Below, piece by piece: positions 22,919-35,357 of a stretch of 64,000 nucleotides of DNA. Below the pieces are notes generated by a model. It was not told where the DNA came from. It made no database searches and saw only the letters and a program-made list of their open reading frames with translations. Made by a program: the position numbers and the translations under genes. Each line of letters starts with the position of its first letter. The first letter of the stretch is position 1. Source of the stretch: Apostichopus japonicus (lineage: Eukaryota; Echinodermata; Holothuroidea; Aspidochirotida; Stichopodidae); contig NC_092568.1 of NCBI RefSeq assembly GCF_037975245.1, forward strand, positions 23,090,501 to 23,154,500, in the 5' to 3' direction.

Positions 22919-25374
22919 AACTAACTGTTGGCCTTGAGAGGAATAGAGAAGTAGAAAGTAAAAAAGGAGCAAAGCTAAGCAAATCCAGAAACAAAGTAGA
23001 CGCTCCGCTTCTGAAGAAGTGAGTTGTGACAGAAAAGTTCTGTCATGGATGGCAGAAAACTACTTGGAAGAATGTCCTGTCGTTCTCCATTTCCCGGTAG
23101 TAGCCAGAGCTTGAAAGGCCAACAAAGTGGTTGGAAGGCTTCAACTACCAGCGCATAAACTGCCTGACAAAAGTACAGGTGATGGCAATCCTTCAAATAC
23201 AAGGTGCAGATGTAATGTTAAAAAACAAAACAACATTGAGGATAAACTTTTGGATGGGTATATGGAGTCGAGGAAACTAATATTTTCATTTGCATGTGAC
23301 CCATTTGATTGAGACAATGAAGATAGTACCTACCATCTCGTGCAGTATGAGGATCATGGCTTTCATTTTATTTGCCAGCAGACAACCACCAACACCTTCC
23401 TTTCCTCTTAAGTTTAAATACCCTAATAATAGGCTGCTTTAGTGTTATTGGAATATACAACTATTGGCAGGACTATCCAACAAATAGTCTAATATAAAAT
23501 TAAAATGTCGTTTGCATAAGGAGACTGTTATGTGTGAGAGCTTTGAGGCAGCACAAACCACATGGTCACATGCTTTTCGTTTTTGCAGTCAATCGCTGAA
23601 TACTGTATCATTGTGAAGTAGGTCTGGTTGCCCTTTTTCACACTGAAGGTATGGCAATTCTCCAAGTCAAGTCAATTTGCCCCAACCCTCCCCAAACCCA
23701 CAAACCCATAGCTACAGTACAAGTATGTTATCAAGACTAGTCTACAGTGAATCTCATTGAATGACACTAATGTCTGTAGGTTTATCCCAAGATAGGTCTA
23801 TGTATGTATAGTAGTTAAGTTAATATGGTTTGCCTAAGGTATTGTCAGGCAACTGGAATAAGTGAGAGTGTGAAGGCAGCACACACCATATTGCTTGGTG
23901 TGAAGCTTTGCCACATACTCTTTACTGTTTCTGTTAGTGGCTTAATAAAACTTTGTAATACTTAAGGTTTACACTGGGGGCATATATCTAATAGATCAGT
24001 AGACTATACTGTATATGATAGGCGGTTGGCCTAAGGTATTGTCATGCAACTGGAATAAGTGAGAGTGTGAAGGCAGCACACACCATATTGCTTGGTGTGA
24101 AGCTTTGCCACATACTCTTTACTGTTTCTGTTAGTGGCTTAATAATACTTTGTAATACTTAAGGTCTACACTGGGGGCATATATGTAATAGATCAGTAGA
24201 CTATACTGTATATGATAGGCAATTGGCCTAAGGTATTGTCATGCAACTGGAATAAGTGAGAGTGTGCAGGCAGCACACACCATATTGCGTGGTGTGAAGC
24301 TTTGCCACATACTCTTTACTGTTTCTGTTAGTGGCTGAATAGTACTTTGTAATACTTAAGGTCTACACTGGGGGCATATATCTAATAGATCAGTAGACTA
24401 TACTTTATATGATATGTATATGATACAATATAGGTTTCTCTTAGTTATGAGAGTGTTAGTATATTTCAAGATATCACTAGTGTGTAGAGTAAGCAATAAA
24501 CCACCCATCCCATCCCCCCCCCCCCCCAACCCAGAACAGGCTATTGTACAGTAGGTTCATCAAATGGTACAAATGTCAGCAGGCCTACACAAAGAATAGC
24601 ATAGGATTTTAATGTGGTGTGCAATATCAGGTGACTTATTCGTGAGAGTGTGAAGGTAGCATATACGGTCTAGTTAGGCTTCAAGCTTAGCCACATGCTT
24701 TTCATTTTGCAGTCAATGGCTGAAATATTGTATCATTGTGTAGATTTTGCACCACAGTATGTCGCCCTTTTTCACATTGAAGGTATGTCAATATATTACA
24801 TTTTCTTGTTGTGCAGTTTCCTTCCAAATGATCTATCTTTTTCTCCCCCTAAAAATTAAATTAAAAGCTGCCTCAGTTGTTGAAATGTTCCCAAGATTTT
24901 TTCTGTATTGATAGAAATATCAGTTTTTGGTTCCAATGATAATTTGTAGTCATGCAGGTGGATAAGTGATGTGTTTGTGATGCGTTGCTTTTAAACTTGA
25001 TATCTCAAGAAAGGAAGCTTGGACCAATTTCATATTAAAAACGTTGTTGTGACATGTTGAGTTCAAGAATCAAGAGACTTATTGTTTTTGGTGGTCAAAG
25101 GTCATGTGTAGTCAGAATGTGAAAACCTTGCAAACCATATCTATATGCTGAGCACAAGAAGACAATAATTTTGGTCATCAGCTGCCGATGTGAGTATTAA
25201 TTGTCACGTCTCAATACTCTTTGCTAATTGGTCTAATGCAAGCGGCAGCAACATTTGGGATCGATTTAAAGCAAAAGAAGGTACACATTTTCATGCACTT
25301 AATCAACAGTCTTTCTCCAACATGGAGAAGATTGTAATGAACTTGGTTCCTTGCTGTGGAAATTTTCTCTTCAG
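22919..25374 (+). CDS. Possible two-exon stretch of an unknown spliced gene
   Basis: Two candidate exons. The first, 22919-23018, follows a textbook acceptor (TTTTTCTTGTAG) and ends at donor GAA|GTGAGT. It is open in one frame for 32 codons and is Lys/Arg-rich (ESKKGAKLSKSRNK). The second, 25243-25374, lies between an AG and a perfect donor CAG|GTAAGT and reads WDRFKAKEGTHFHALNQQSF with Cys-Cys near its end. The phases fit: exon one ends with two bases of a codon and exon two supplies the third. I do not recognise the protein. A possible tiny third exon is 25577-25603. With no transcript evidence this remains a guess. Confidence 0.3.
23832..24422 (+). repeat. Three tandem copies of a 197-bp satellite unit
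   Basis: Each unit begins GCCTAAGGTATTGTC, at 23832, 24029 and 24226, exactly 197 bases apart. The units contain 'GTGAGAGTGTGAAGGCAGCA' and 'TTTACTGTTTCTGTTAGTGG'. Only scattered substitutions separate them. Worn relatives lie just outside, near 23525-23640 and 24601-24760 (shared 'GTGTGAAGG', 'GCCACATGCTTTTC', 'GCAGTCAATGGCTGAA'), so a longer array has decayed at its edges. Confidence 0.92.
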
Positions 25375-27561
25375 GTAAGTGTGTGACTTGTCTTTCTCTT
25401 TTTTTCTTTAATAAGCTGTACAGGTTTTTCCTCACAGAAATTACTCATTCTCTGCAATTGTGTTAACAAGGCAATGGTCATCTGATGTCAGTAGAATGTG
25501 ATTTCAAATCCATGTGAACAACATGATATTATTAACTGGACTGGATTTTTTTTTTCATTTGAATATTCTTGTCAGAATCAATACAGGAAATCATAACAAA
25601 AGGTGAAAGTATATTTCTGAACAAGAAATGCTGCTAGTGAATTGTTTACTCTGTGAGCCTATAATATGCAGTTTTTAGTAGTTGTCATTGTTAAACATAG
25701 ATTTCCCAAAATCGTGTAAAATAGATTTCAAAACAATTCAGAACTTTTGGTATTTACTGTACATAAGTGCAGTGAATGTGTTTACATCTAGAGGCTCTCA
25801 CACAGAGCAACAATTTGAGTTCCAGTGACCTATCAAATGGAAAGTTTTAAAAAGCGCTACAAACGATGTCAATGATGCCATCTGTGATCTTTCAAAGCAA
25901 CGCTAGAGTCAATCAGACCCCCACCCCCCCATAATAAAAGTGAACAAATCCTACCCAAAGGAAGCTTGATGTTTATGCTGAAAACCTTTATACCTTGCCT
26001 TCTGCTGTTCACTGTGACAGGACACAATAAAAAGAACATAGCAATGATAAAATCTTGTTTGTTATCCTTTTCTTTGTGCTTTTCATTATTTTGCCTGTAC
26101 CAAACAGTGTCCCTCTCCACCCCACCCTGACTGCATGTAAGAGGGAACTAATGACACTGTTAAGGTTCATCACATACTACTAGTCATAGCCTGACAATGT
26201 TCCACTCTCCCCCACCTCCCCACCCCCATGTTTTCATGTGGGACTTATTAATTGTGTATATAAATAATTTTTGACCTTTCACATGACATTTCCAGTCACA
26301 GGCCCTATTAATTTTTTCCATTGTTTCCCTTCTACTCAAACAAAGACCAGATGTGCTTTTGTAATCGACTTCTACAAGCTTCCTAGGAGACAATAGTAAA
26401 TAATTTGAAAAAAAACCCCACTCCTTCTAGAAGCAACAATACCCCTCCCCAAGCTGGTATTTAAAAATCCAGTGAACCCACTTACTAACAAAGAATAAGT
26501 TTTGGGTAAAATCAATTGCTGATTTCTACATATTTATTTGACATTATTACAGTACAGTCATGGTGAGATAGAATATCTGGGATGATGGCCTAAAGAAAAA
26601 ATGCATGATGGGCGATGTATGGATAAAATGATTGTTGCTGTACATAATAATAGGATCATTTAAGCAAGCAAACCCTCTTATTGTAGTATCATATTATTAA
26701 ATCTATGGCTGATGCTATAATATTACTAGTGACTTAGTTCAAGCTAAGTTTCTGTACAACTAGCCTATTATGATAATTTAGGAAAAAATGCAACATCAAG
26801 CATCCACTTATGCTATATATTAAATGATAGAAGTTTCGCCTTTGAGCCACACTTCGCAAATCACGATAGGGGTATATCGTTGCACAGTATGGTATGATTC
26901 ATGGATAGGTATGGGTTCCACTATTTCTGCTAACGCAAGTTAGCTCTATACATTTTCCCCGCTGACGCACGAAAGTTCTGTACAATATGATGTAACATTT
27001 ATTTTTGGCATGTTCGATGTTGATAAACGATGGGGGAGAGTGGTTTTTAGATAATCCTTTTATTAACTGTAATACGTTTAAATTATGACATAAATTAATG
27101 TCAATCCCTTATAAATCATTATTAATAATTAAAAAAGGGGAGCTAAGAATCATATCAATCTCTTCAATGGCTTTGTCATATTTCAATTAATAACAATGTA
27201 TATTCTCAACACCAAAAGATAATGGTACAGTCCAAGTTGAAACGGACGAGATTCAAGCCAAAATAAAGATGGGGAGGAAGTTTGCCGTGAAGAATATCTG
27301 TTTTGAATTGTAAACCGGATTACAAGTTTTCGTGAAAAATGCTTTATAGACGACTATTTTTTCGTTTTAAGGGTGCAATTTCGTACTAAATCGTTCGAGC
27401 ATTTCAAATTTTGGCATCCTAAATACCAAAATCGAGTTTCGTCTGTCGGATAGAAAAGGAATGGAGCATAGGCAATAGCTACGGAAGATCAAATTTCCCG
27501 CGAATACCGCAAGAATGCCCGAGGCAGCAAAAATCCTTATGTCCGTACCACTAAAGGGCGG
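25375..27561. other. Right part of the 7.2-kb transposon, no clear gene
   Basis: AT-rich non-coding DNA with several C runs (25917-25930, 26208-26227). An AATAAA signal lies at about 27262 near the right end, after a possible acceptor at 27230; this would suit a 3' exon if the candidate gene is real. No domain was recognised. Confidence 0.4.
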
Positions 27562-27563
27562 AT

Positions 27564-28264
27564 TTTCAAATGATCCGAAAATAAGACCGTATCCAGTTTA
27601 GGACTATCACTTCCCTCCTGAAAATCTGGAATACTACTCAGATCTTCCCTTGAAGAAAAAAAAACACAAAATAGTTGTTCAAAAGATCTGCAAGATCTTG
27701 ACTATCAGTAACTATGTTATGAGCCTGTGGTGCCATAAGAGAAATAATTGCATCTTTAACTTTCTTCTTTGACCTGACATAAGAAAAGAAGGCATTTGGG
27801 TTATCCTTAATATTAAAGGCAATGTTATTTTCGAAATTAAATTTTGCATCAGAGACTAAACATTCTACCTTCAACTGATGCATTTTAAATTTGGCCAAAA
27901 GAGATTCAGAATTAGTCCTCCTAAACAACTTCCACATTCTACGTTTTTGCCTAATTGCACATCTAACTTTCTTATTCATCCAGTGAGGCATACTGCTTTT
28001 ACGACGACGATTCTTCTCCGGAACATGATTTTCCATAATGAATATTTAATTTATCAGCTAAACAAACCCAAGATTGAGAAGCACTCATATCTCTAAACAA
28101 ATTAATCCAATCTGTACCCTTTAGTAAAGTTTCAATTGCCCCTGTATCTGATCTCGAAATATCAAGGACTTTTTCCTTGCTATCAGAATTTACGACTTTG
28201 CAAACAACATCAAAAGCTTATATATCATAGTCGCTAGTCCTAGTTTCCTAGACCCGTCAAATCA
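27564..28264 (-). pseudogene. CR1-like LINE, upstream half (endonuclease-RT linker)
   Basis: Read on the minus strand it encodes the region between the endonuclease and reverse transcriptase of a non-LTR element: TDWINLFRD near 28115, KRRMWKLFRRTNSESLL near 27930, FFSYVRSKKKVKD near 27780, DSQDLADLLNNYF near 27690, then after a frameshift in a run of T, DLSSIPDFQEG and LFSDHLKI ending at the AT of the transposon junction. It directly precedes the part found at 18857-20358. The endonuclease is missing, so this was a 5'-truncated insertion. CATAT flanks the combined LINE (18852-18856 and 28266-28270). Confidence 0.85.
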
Positions 28265-28560
28265 ACATATCTGTAATGAATGACACGTTAACTTAGTCAT
28301 TTGAAGCATTATAATCAGTATTAGAGAACAGCCCAAAGAGCACTACATTCTTTTCACTGTTGATTTAATGGCCTGAACAACCATTTTGATACAATTACAC
28401 CATGGCAAACTAAACACAGGTCAGTCTACTGTGCGTGGCAATACACACCTCCACAATAGGGGTCTTGTACTCAATGTTATGAATCTACACACCAAATATG
28501 AGAAGTATCCACGATTCTTATCGTTCGATATCATGTAAAAGGATTTTCAGAGTTAGACCA
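28265..28560 (+). repeat. Repeat A, copy 1, continuation after the LINE
   Basis: Resumes with TGTAATGAATGACACGTTAA, as A prime does at 54454 and 55095. It continues through a block (28370-28560) that also occurs at 17520-17720, with 'ACCATGGCAA' and 'GAGAAGTATCCACGATTC' in both. Confidence 0.8.
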
Positions 28561-30059
28561 CTGGTGACCTCAAATGAAATTTGACCTTACAAGCAACATG
28601 ATTCTTGTACTCAATCTTGCAAATCCATATACTATGTATGAAAAGTATCCATGATTTCTACCATGAGAAATCATGTTCTCAAGGTTTGCAGGCCTCGACA
28701 AATATTGTTGAAAAAACTTGCTATTTGGTGACCGTGACTAAAAATCTACTCGCCAAATTTTACTCGCCTCAAGGCCTGAGGTTGCTGTTCAAGTCTCCAT
28801 AGAACAGATCATCAATACTTTCTATGAACAAAGGTTGGGCACTTAGGCAGATACATAATGCTTCGTAACTGCACAATGGAAAATTATGTTTCTGTGCAGT
28901 ATGAAATTTAAACTTTTTTCCACCAAAAGTAAGTATTGAACAAAATAAAACATGTCGCAGAATCATAAATAAGCAGCTAGGCCTACTGTAATGTCTCAAA
29001 CAATTAAAATTAAAGCATCTGCAAAAATACCTACTAAGATAGTTTTGCTTCTGGTACATTAGGGCTCCTATCGTACTGGGCATATACTATATAGAGTAGC
29101 TAGGTGTGGGCGAGTCCTAAGCCTATGCAGTACCTCACTGCTACTTTGAACCGCTACTAGATTACTTCGTACATTTTCCAATTATTTATCTTGTCTTTCA
29201 GCTGCAGATTGGTGCGCGAAAATATCGCTATTACTCCATTACACTGCCTAAATCAAATCAATCTTTTACGCAATGAAATCTGAGGTTGTATGAGCATCTC
29301 CCTCCCAAACAAATCCTAGCAGCAACAACAGCAAACTTGTCTCAAAACTCCTCAAAATCGTTGTATACTTTGCGAATTATGACTGATAGCCAATGGGAAA
29401 TGCGGCTTAAGAAATCATTTAGGAGATGTTTTTCCATCTTAAGTGTGTTGGTATTCTGACTGGTATTCATCACGTTGTTGTGTTAACAAACCCAATTTTA
29501 CACCACCGTTGCTAGATTAGACTACATAAACTTGCAAATAGGCCTAGCCAGGTTTTTTTTCGAGTTGACTCATAAACATAAACGTGACGAAAGTCGAACG
29601 TTACTTCTAAGGCCTAGCTATGTTGAAACTGGTGGAAGAGATTACATAACTTGAGATCAACAGCTGATCCAGACACAGCTCGTGAACTCACTGCCAAACT
29701 AAGATCGTTTTACACAATTAATTCGCATTGAGATTGGTCATAGTCAAAATTCTAACTAGACGAACTGTTAAGTTTCATAAACGGCGCCTGGTCATTTCTA
29801 CATCCAACCTGAAATACGACGCAAAATGTCCAATAGAGCCTCTGTGCGTTCAAAGAGTACACATTTTTGCACGCAAAGTAAGACTTCCGAACGGCACGTT
29901 GAAGCCTATACAGATATGTTCGAGTTGTCAATTTTGAGTTTTAGATTCTACGGATGCCCATAAGCTTATTTCTAATTGCCAACAGCCTCCTATTCGTATG
30001 AGGCGTAACGCATATGTTATCTGATAGGCTGGTCGGTTGGAGATACGATAGCTTATGGA
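28561..30059. other. No gene seen; repeat scraps
   Basis: The first 150 bases are a worn unit of the AACAATAGGCTT family. The rest is unassigned, with TAGGCCTA-type words near 29540 and 29610. No exon could be defended. Confidence 0.45.
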
Positions 30060-30590
30060 AGAAGGTTTCCACAATTTAGCGTCTGGTGACTTCAAATGAC
30101 CTTTCACCTCCTTAAAAAAAAACAAAATACTTATTGTACTGAACGTGGCATAACTACATACGAAATATATTATTCGTCCAAACTCCCCTTCTTGAGATGT
30201 CTTTAATAGGTTTTCAAATTTTGACCCTAGTGACCCCACATGAGTTTTGACCTTCACAAAAAACAATAGGCTTATTCTTTTTCCTTAATGTGGTACTCCT
30301 TTACACGACATACTAGATTGATCCAAGCTTTCCTTCTTGAGATATCTTGTTTACAAGGTTCCACAATTTTACCCCTGGTGAACCCAAATGACCTTTGACC
30401 TCCACAAAAAACAATAGGCTTTTTACCTGAATGTGGCTCTCTTATACACGAAATATGAAATTGATCCAAGCTACCTTTCTTGAGATATCGTGTTTACAAG
30501 CGAGGCGTCACACACACGCGCGCACACGCACCACGTACACACATACGCCATAGTGAATGCAAATGTTACGATTATCATCGAAACCAAAAA
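30060..30590 (+). repeat. Tandem units of about 140 bp, AACAATAGGCTT family
   Basis: Three degenerate units share 'TGACCTTTGACCTCCACAAA', 'AACAATAGGCTT', 'GTGGTACTCCTT' and 'CTTCTTGAGATATC'. A terminal module follows with 'GCGAGGCGTCACACACACGC', a CA-rich run and 'ATCATCGAAACCAAAAAGG'. Related single units occur at 17600-17710, 25040-25200, 28560-28700, 33740-33965 and 35620-35980, so this is an abundant dispersed family in this genome. Confidence 0.85.
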
Positions 30591-33067
30591 GGATTCACAT
30601 GTACCTTTGACACAAAGTTATGCAAGTGCAAGTTGTAGTCATGGGACCAACCACTTGGGGTGTGGGAGCTCTAGTGAATGCTAGAGGTTCTAATGTCTTA
30701 TGATATGAGACACGTTTACTTCCTGATGATTTTCTCTTTGAAATAGCACATTTATCTTCTTCTTTCCACCTTTTGATGTTATCGACTGTGGTTTGAACTA
30801 TTGCACAGAAAAAGAAAGTAACCCAAAAGAAGCAAGAGACATAAACCTACCATATATATTTATTGCTCTGTTTCATGCAAGGATTCAATTGTGACCAAAG
30901 GAGCATGTGTGAATGTTTTGCATTCACTTTCACCATTTCCTTAAGATACATATAATGCAGGCTTTACATTGAATTTTAGTTTAAAGGAACAGCCATAAAT
31001 ATCTAGAAAATAGCAGTTTTGATTAGCACTTAAGAATATAGCCCTTATTAATGTTCTCCTTTAATGTGGACTTACGTAGTCTAGTACTTTCAAAAATAAC
31101 AACACTCACATTGTTTGCAAATCTCCTGAATTTCAGAGTTTGATTTCTGTAGAACATCCCACCAATTTTGGAGGCACAAACAGATTGATGCAGCTAATAT
31201 AAAAATAGAAACAAAGAATAAATATATAAAACTCTTGTAAACAATTTGAAACTAAAGTCAAATATTGAGTAACATCTTTCTGATTATATTTTGGCAGTGG
31301 CATTTAACGCCTTAATGAACTAATCTGACAGTGATGGCAGTTGCTATTGAAAGCAAACATTAACATTTTATCACACAGTGCATACCTGTGGCCATTATTT
31401 ACAAACGCTAAAGAATGAGTTTAGAGAACAGCGTAGAGTGAAACATTAAGGTTCTTGAAGCAGACAAATTTGATTGAAGGTACATTTTGAAATATCTGTT
31501 GTGTCGGGTTCTGCAACAACAAACAAGGTTGGCAATGCTGCTTTCTTCTGTTCTTCCACCTGCATTATGAATTATAAGAACTGCACTGACAATTGTTCCA
31601 CCCTCTGACATATCTGAACTCCATAAAAAACATGTAGCAAAAACTAAATAACATTATTCTGACACACTTTCTGATTAACATCCTTTAACTGTTTGCATAC
31701 AAACCGCCATTGCCTCTTTTCAACATACCAACTAGGGAACACACAGACCAATATATGGCTCACCCACTCATCTCACCCATTCAGCTCATTTGGCGCGAAT
31801 AGGTCCATTTTTAGCAGGTAAATGGTAAACACATTTACTTATACAAAGTGACTTAACTGCCTATTTTTTCTACTCTACATTTCTTTAAAAATATAAATTA
31901 CCAATAACCAACGTATAACATCTCAAAATAACTATGTGTAAATGCAAGTAAGAAGGCCTAAAGAGTGCCATTGATAACTGGCATTTTGAGGGCGTACATA
32001 TTCTTGGGAAGCTACAGGTAAACTGATAGTGCCATCATGGTAACTTTTGGGAATACTATCTCCAGCTTTCACCCACACTAAGTTCTGATGACATCTATAT
32101 TTGTTTACTGTATTTGAACATTGGAAGAACTTTAACGTGTATTTCATTGGGGATGGTTTAGTTGACTACAGTTTTGAAAACTTGATGGGATAGGATGAAG
32201 CATATCTTGGTTGCAAACGTATCCCATGGCAAAGTGGCGAAGTGCATCAGAAAGAAGGTCAATGCGATGCGACGGGGCAATTTATTTGGCTATGTGGGTA
32301 AAATTTTTGAAGTAAGACCACAACCTTTCCATGCCTTCTCCATATGTCAGCCCATAATCTTTCCTTCACCTTGTGCTGTATGCATCCTGAAAGGAAAGAT
32401 GTTCACCTTTACAGGGGTTATAAGTGTGCCCTAAATGCTAGGTAAGCCAAAATGGGCAAAACAAGAAAATTAGTTTGATGTGCAACTTTCACCATTTTGG
32501 AATATTTGTTGTGTCTTACTAATGTAGACTTTCAAATACATTGAACTCACATTTAATTTAGGTTCAACAATCTTTCACTGACTTTTGGAACTATCAAGAT
32601 ATATATATGTCAGTCTGCCTCACTTTATGATCATGATAACATATCCTCACTATAATTAAAGATTTCAGAATGACACAACTAACTTTAAATTTAAAAAAGG
32701 AAAAATTCTTGTTTGTGCTTTGTCTCATTACTTTGATGTGGCTGTCAAACATACAAATAAAAAACGATGCAAAAATGTGTTGTGATGATTCGATGATGTT
32801 ACTAATATTGGTTTGTTATGAATCTGATATTTAATACAACATACTTGGTCTAAGTATTACAACACAACATCTTAAGATCTTACAAACAATATCTTCACAA
32901 TAACAGCTGCTGACTGGCAATGGACACTGATAGGCTTCTTGTACTCAAAGTGTCTTCGTCTTCGTCTTCGTTACGGTGACACATCCGCAAAAAGGGACAA
33001 TATGTCACCACACACGCCAAGAGAGTAATTAGTTAAATCTGACACGAGTACTGATATGAGTGATAGG
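30591..33067. other. No gene seen; small CTTCGT run
   Basis: AT-rich non-coding DNA. A short CTTCGT hexamer run lies near 32944-32972. None of the short frames shows a domain or splice pattern I could defend. Confidence 0.45.
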
Positions 33068-33690
33068 ATTCACAGAACCACTGGAACTACTAATGAGGTC
33101 TGAAGGCAGACTATTCCAATCCCTAATTGTATTTGGAAGAAATCTTTACTTATAGCAATTGGTACTGGCATACAATTGGCAGAAATGCATATCGTGCATG
33201 TTCCGACTCCTACGCAGAGGCTTCCGTAGGCAGTCAATAGGAATCTGAGCCTGACCATGGATGCCCTTAGCAAATAAGATGATTCTACTTTGCCTGCGCC
33301 TCTCTGCCAAGGGCACCAGGTTTAGGTCCCGTAAAAGAGATGAGACAGAGCCAGGCTCTCTTGAATAATCTGAAGTGATGAAACGGGCTGCACGCCTCTG
33401 AATGTTTTCGAGGTTGCGCTGCAAGAAAGCTTGGTGGGGATCCCAGACAGAACTGGCATAATCCAATACTGGCAGGAGGAGACCTTTATACGCAGCCAAT
33501 TTTGCATCCTACGAACAAGGGGATAAGTTTCTACGAAGAACTCCCAATATCCTATTGCCTTTGTTACACACATTTTGAATATGCTTTCCCCAGTTGAGAT
33601 CTGAAGTGATATGAATACCCAGATATTTAACACAATCAACCTTATCCAAGTGAACCCCAAAGAGCAGGTAATTGAAAATCACAGGTTTCC
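33068..33690 (-). pseudogene. CR1-like LINE fragment, C-terminal reverse transcriptase region
   Basis: Minus-strand motifs in two frames: VDCVKYLGIHITSDLNWGKH near 33620-33580, CNKGNRILGVLRRNL near 33560-33520, then after a frameshift KGLLLPVLDYASSVWDP near 33480, LENIQRRAARFITSDYS near 33410, and SVSSLLRDLNLVPLAERRRQ near 33340. These are the thumb and C-terminal motifs of CR1/Jockey-like elements. The catalytic palm is absent, so this is a severely 5'-truncated remnant. Confidence 0.88.
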
Positions 33691-33739
33691 TCTTTCATAT
33701 CAGCATGCTCAACTTTGATCTCTCAAAGCTTTCCTCCGT

Positions 33740-33965
33740 AAAATATTTCACCCATTTTAAATGACTTTTGACTTCCACCCAAAACAATAGGCTTCTTGTG
33801 TGCAATGTTGTACTCCTTCATACTACATATGTAAGCTGTCCAAGCTTCAATTTTTAAATCGTGTTCACAAGCAAGGCGTCACAAACACATACACATTATG
33901 TACACGCACACAAACGTCAGCATGAATGCAAAGGTTACAATTTCATTGAAATCAAAAAGGGGGAA
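33740..33965 (+). repeat. AACAATAGGCTT-family repeat with terminal CA-rich module
   Basis: Contains AACAATAGGCTTCTTGT, GTTGTACTCCTTCATAC, then CAAGCAAGGCGTCACAAAC, a CA-rich run and TTTCATTGAAATCAAAAAGG, in the same order as the end of the array at 30360-30590. Confidence 0.8.
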
Positions 33966-34483
33966 AGAGTTGAACAATGTAAAAAATTGTTTACATCGTA
34001 AACATGCGTTGAATCGTGACGTAGTTCAACCTGACTGTGGGTTTACTATATTATGGCGTGTCAATTCGGTATATGATTATGTCAAGTAAGTAGATTATAG
34101 TGTGTCTTTAAATAATGAGCATCTCTCTTAAAATGATTGATCATCATATATCGTGGTCAATTTGGGCTCCATAATATAAGATACAATCTGATAGTAATTT
34201 CAAGAGAAATTGAATATCAAGGTGTTTGTTTAACAAAATTAAGAAGTCAACTGTGAGCCTGTATAGAGAAAAACATTGGCATATATTACAACAAAAAGAA
34301 GCTTTTAAGTGCACGGATTCTTGGATATAGCAACTTCATCCCTGCCTGGAGTCAAACACATGCATGACCAACTTACATTTTCATTTCTGAATTTTCTGAT
34401 TACCTCTTCAACACTTTGTAATCCGAGACGACGTAATATATAAGATATAATATCCATTGATAGAACTAATGTTATATGTTTCA

Positions 34484-35357
34484 TCAAAATGTTTTCTGAG
34501 TAAGGGAGAAGTATATGAACTCCACTTGAGCATTCCCTGTGTAATCTCAGTTGACTTTTGACCTTGCTTTAGTATACACACTTGGCGCAGTCACGATCGA
34601 GTTGGTCAGAGAAACCAAGTTAACAAATGTGCTACCAACCCATTAATGGTAAGAAAGCAAGAAACTGGATTTCATAACTTTTATCTCACTTAACCTTGAT
34701 GTACTTGAAAATGAGAGGGTTTTTCACAATGCAAAAAACCAATACCCCCCCCCCGCACCCTCATCATTCCGTTGTTTTTTTTTTTACTGTAAATGGTTGC
34801 CTGTAAATGAGTGGCTGTCTGATGCACCACCATGGCTTAAGCTCCGTTAATGTGCAATGTCAATGGAAATCAAAGTGGGCAAAGTATTTACTTATTTTGC
34901 ATTTTATTATAAACAGATAAAGCAATAACATCTTTAAATGCTTACTTACACTAATACAAATGGTATTTTACAATAAATGCTTAGTTATCGAACAATGTTA
35001 CAAATGTTAGGAATGAGAACATGTTTTCACATTAATGGGATGATACTGAGGATCACAAAAGAAGATGAAACGCCAAGAAAAATTGATGGCAAATTACTGT
35101 ACACTACTTGTACTTATAGTTACAAAGATTGCATCAATGGTGAGATTTGGAGTACCTTTTTGTAGTTGCACAGCAATTTTGCCAATACTAACTGGGGTTT
35201 ATTCAAATAAGATTCTGTCCACACTAAGTCGATAGACTCCTAAGACTTGTGCACCATTAAAAAGTTTAACCCTAAATTCAAGTTAATAACTTTGATTTGA
35301 GTCTCATACCTTTATTATTTCTTCACTCGGACACTTTTCATGGTAGTATTAACATGA
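34484..35357 (+). repeat. Repeat B, copy 1
   Basis: Aligns with 61200-62004 along its length: 'TTTTCTGAGTAAGGGAGAAG', 'GTGCTACCAACCCATTAATG', 'CATCATTCCGTTGTTTTTT', 'ACATGTTTTCACATTAATGG' and 'ACTCCTAAGACTTGTGCACC' occur in both, in order and in the same orientation. No coding content. Its nature is unknown. Confidence 0.85.

Larger units (their letters stand above)
20359..27561. mobile_element. 7.2-kb DNA transposon with short inverted ends, inserted in the LINE
   Basis: Left end CCGCCCTTTAGTAGCACGGAC; the right end, read on the minus strand, is CCGCCCTTTAGTGGTACGGAC, differing at two of 21 bases. AT flanks both ends (20357-20358 and 27562-27563). Removing the segment and one AT rejoins the two LINE halves in frame across the conserved region just before the RT 'GPD' motif, which fixes the borders. 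No open transposase frame was found, so it is a non-autonomous or decayed element, or one whose transposase is finely split by introns. A 2-bp AT duplication would suit ISL2EU-type elements; that is only a suggestion. Contents are listed separately. Confidence 0.78.

Noticed and set aside
27480-27572. 5' inversion of the LINE to explain the reversed CCGCCCTTTAG match near 20370 and 27550
   Set aside because: The matching sequence is only about 25 bases, lies exactly at the two borders, and removing everything between restores the LINE frame. Transposon ends explain it better.
30060-30590. CRISPR-like array
   Set aside because: Units are about 140 bp, degenerate and without unique spacers; this is a eukaryotic tandem repeat.
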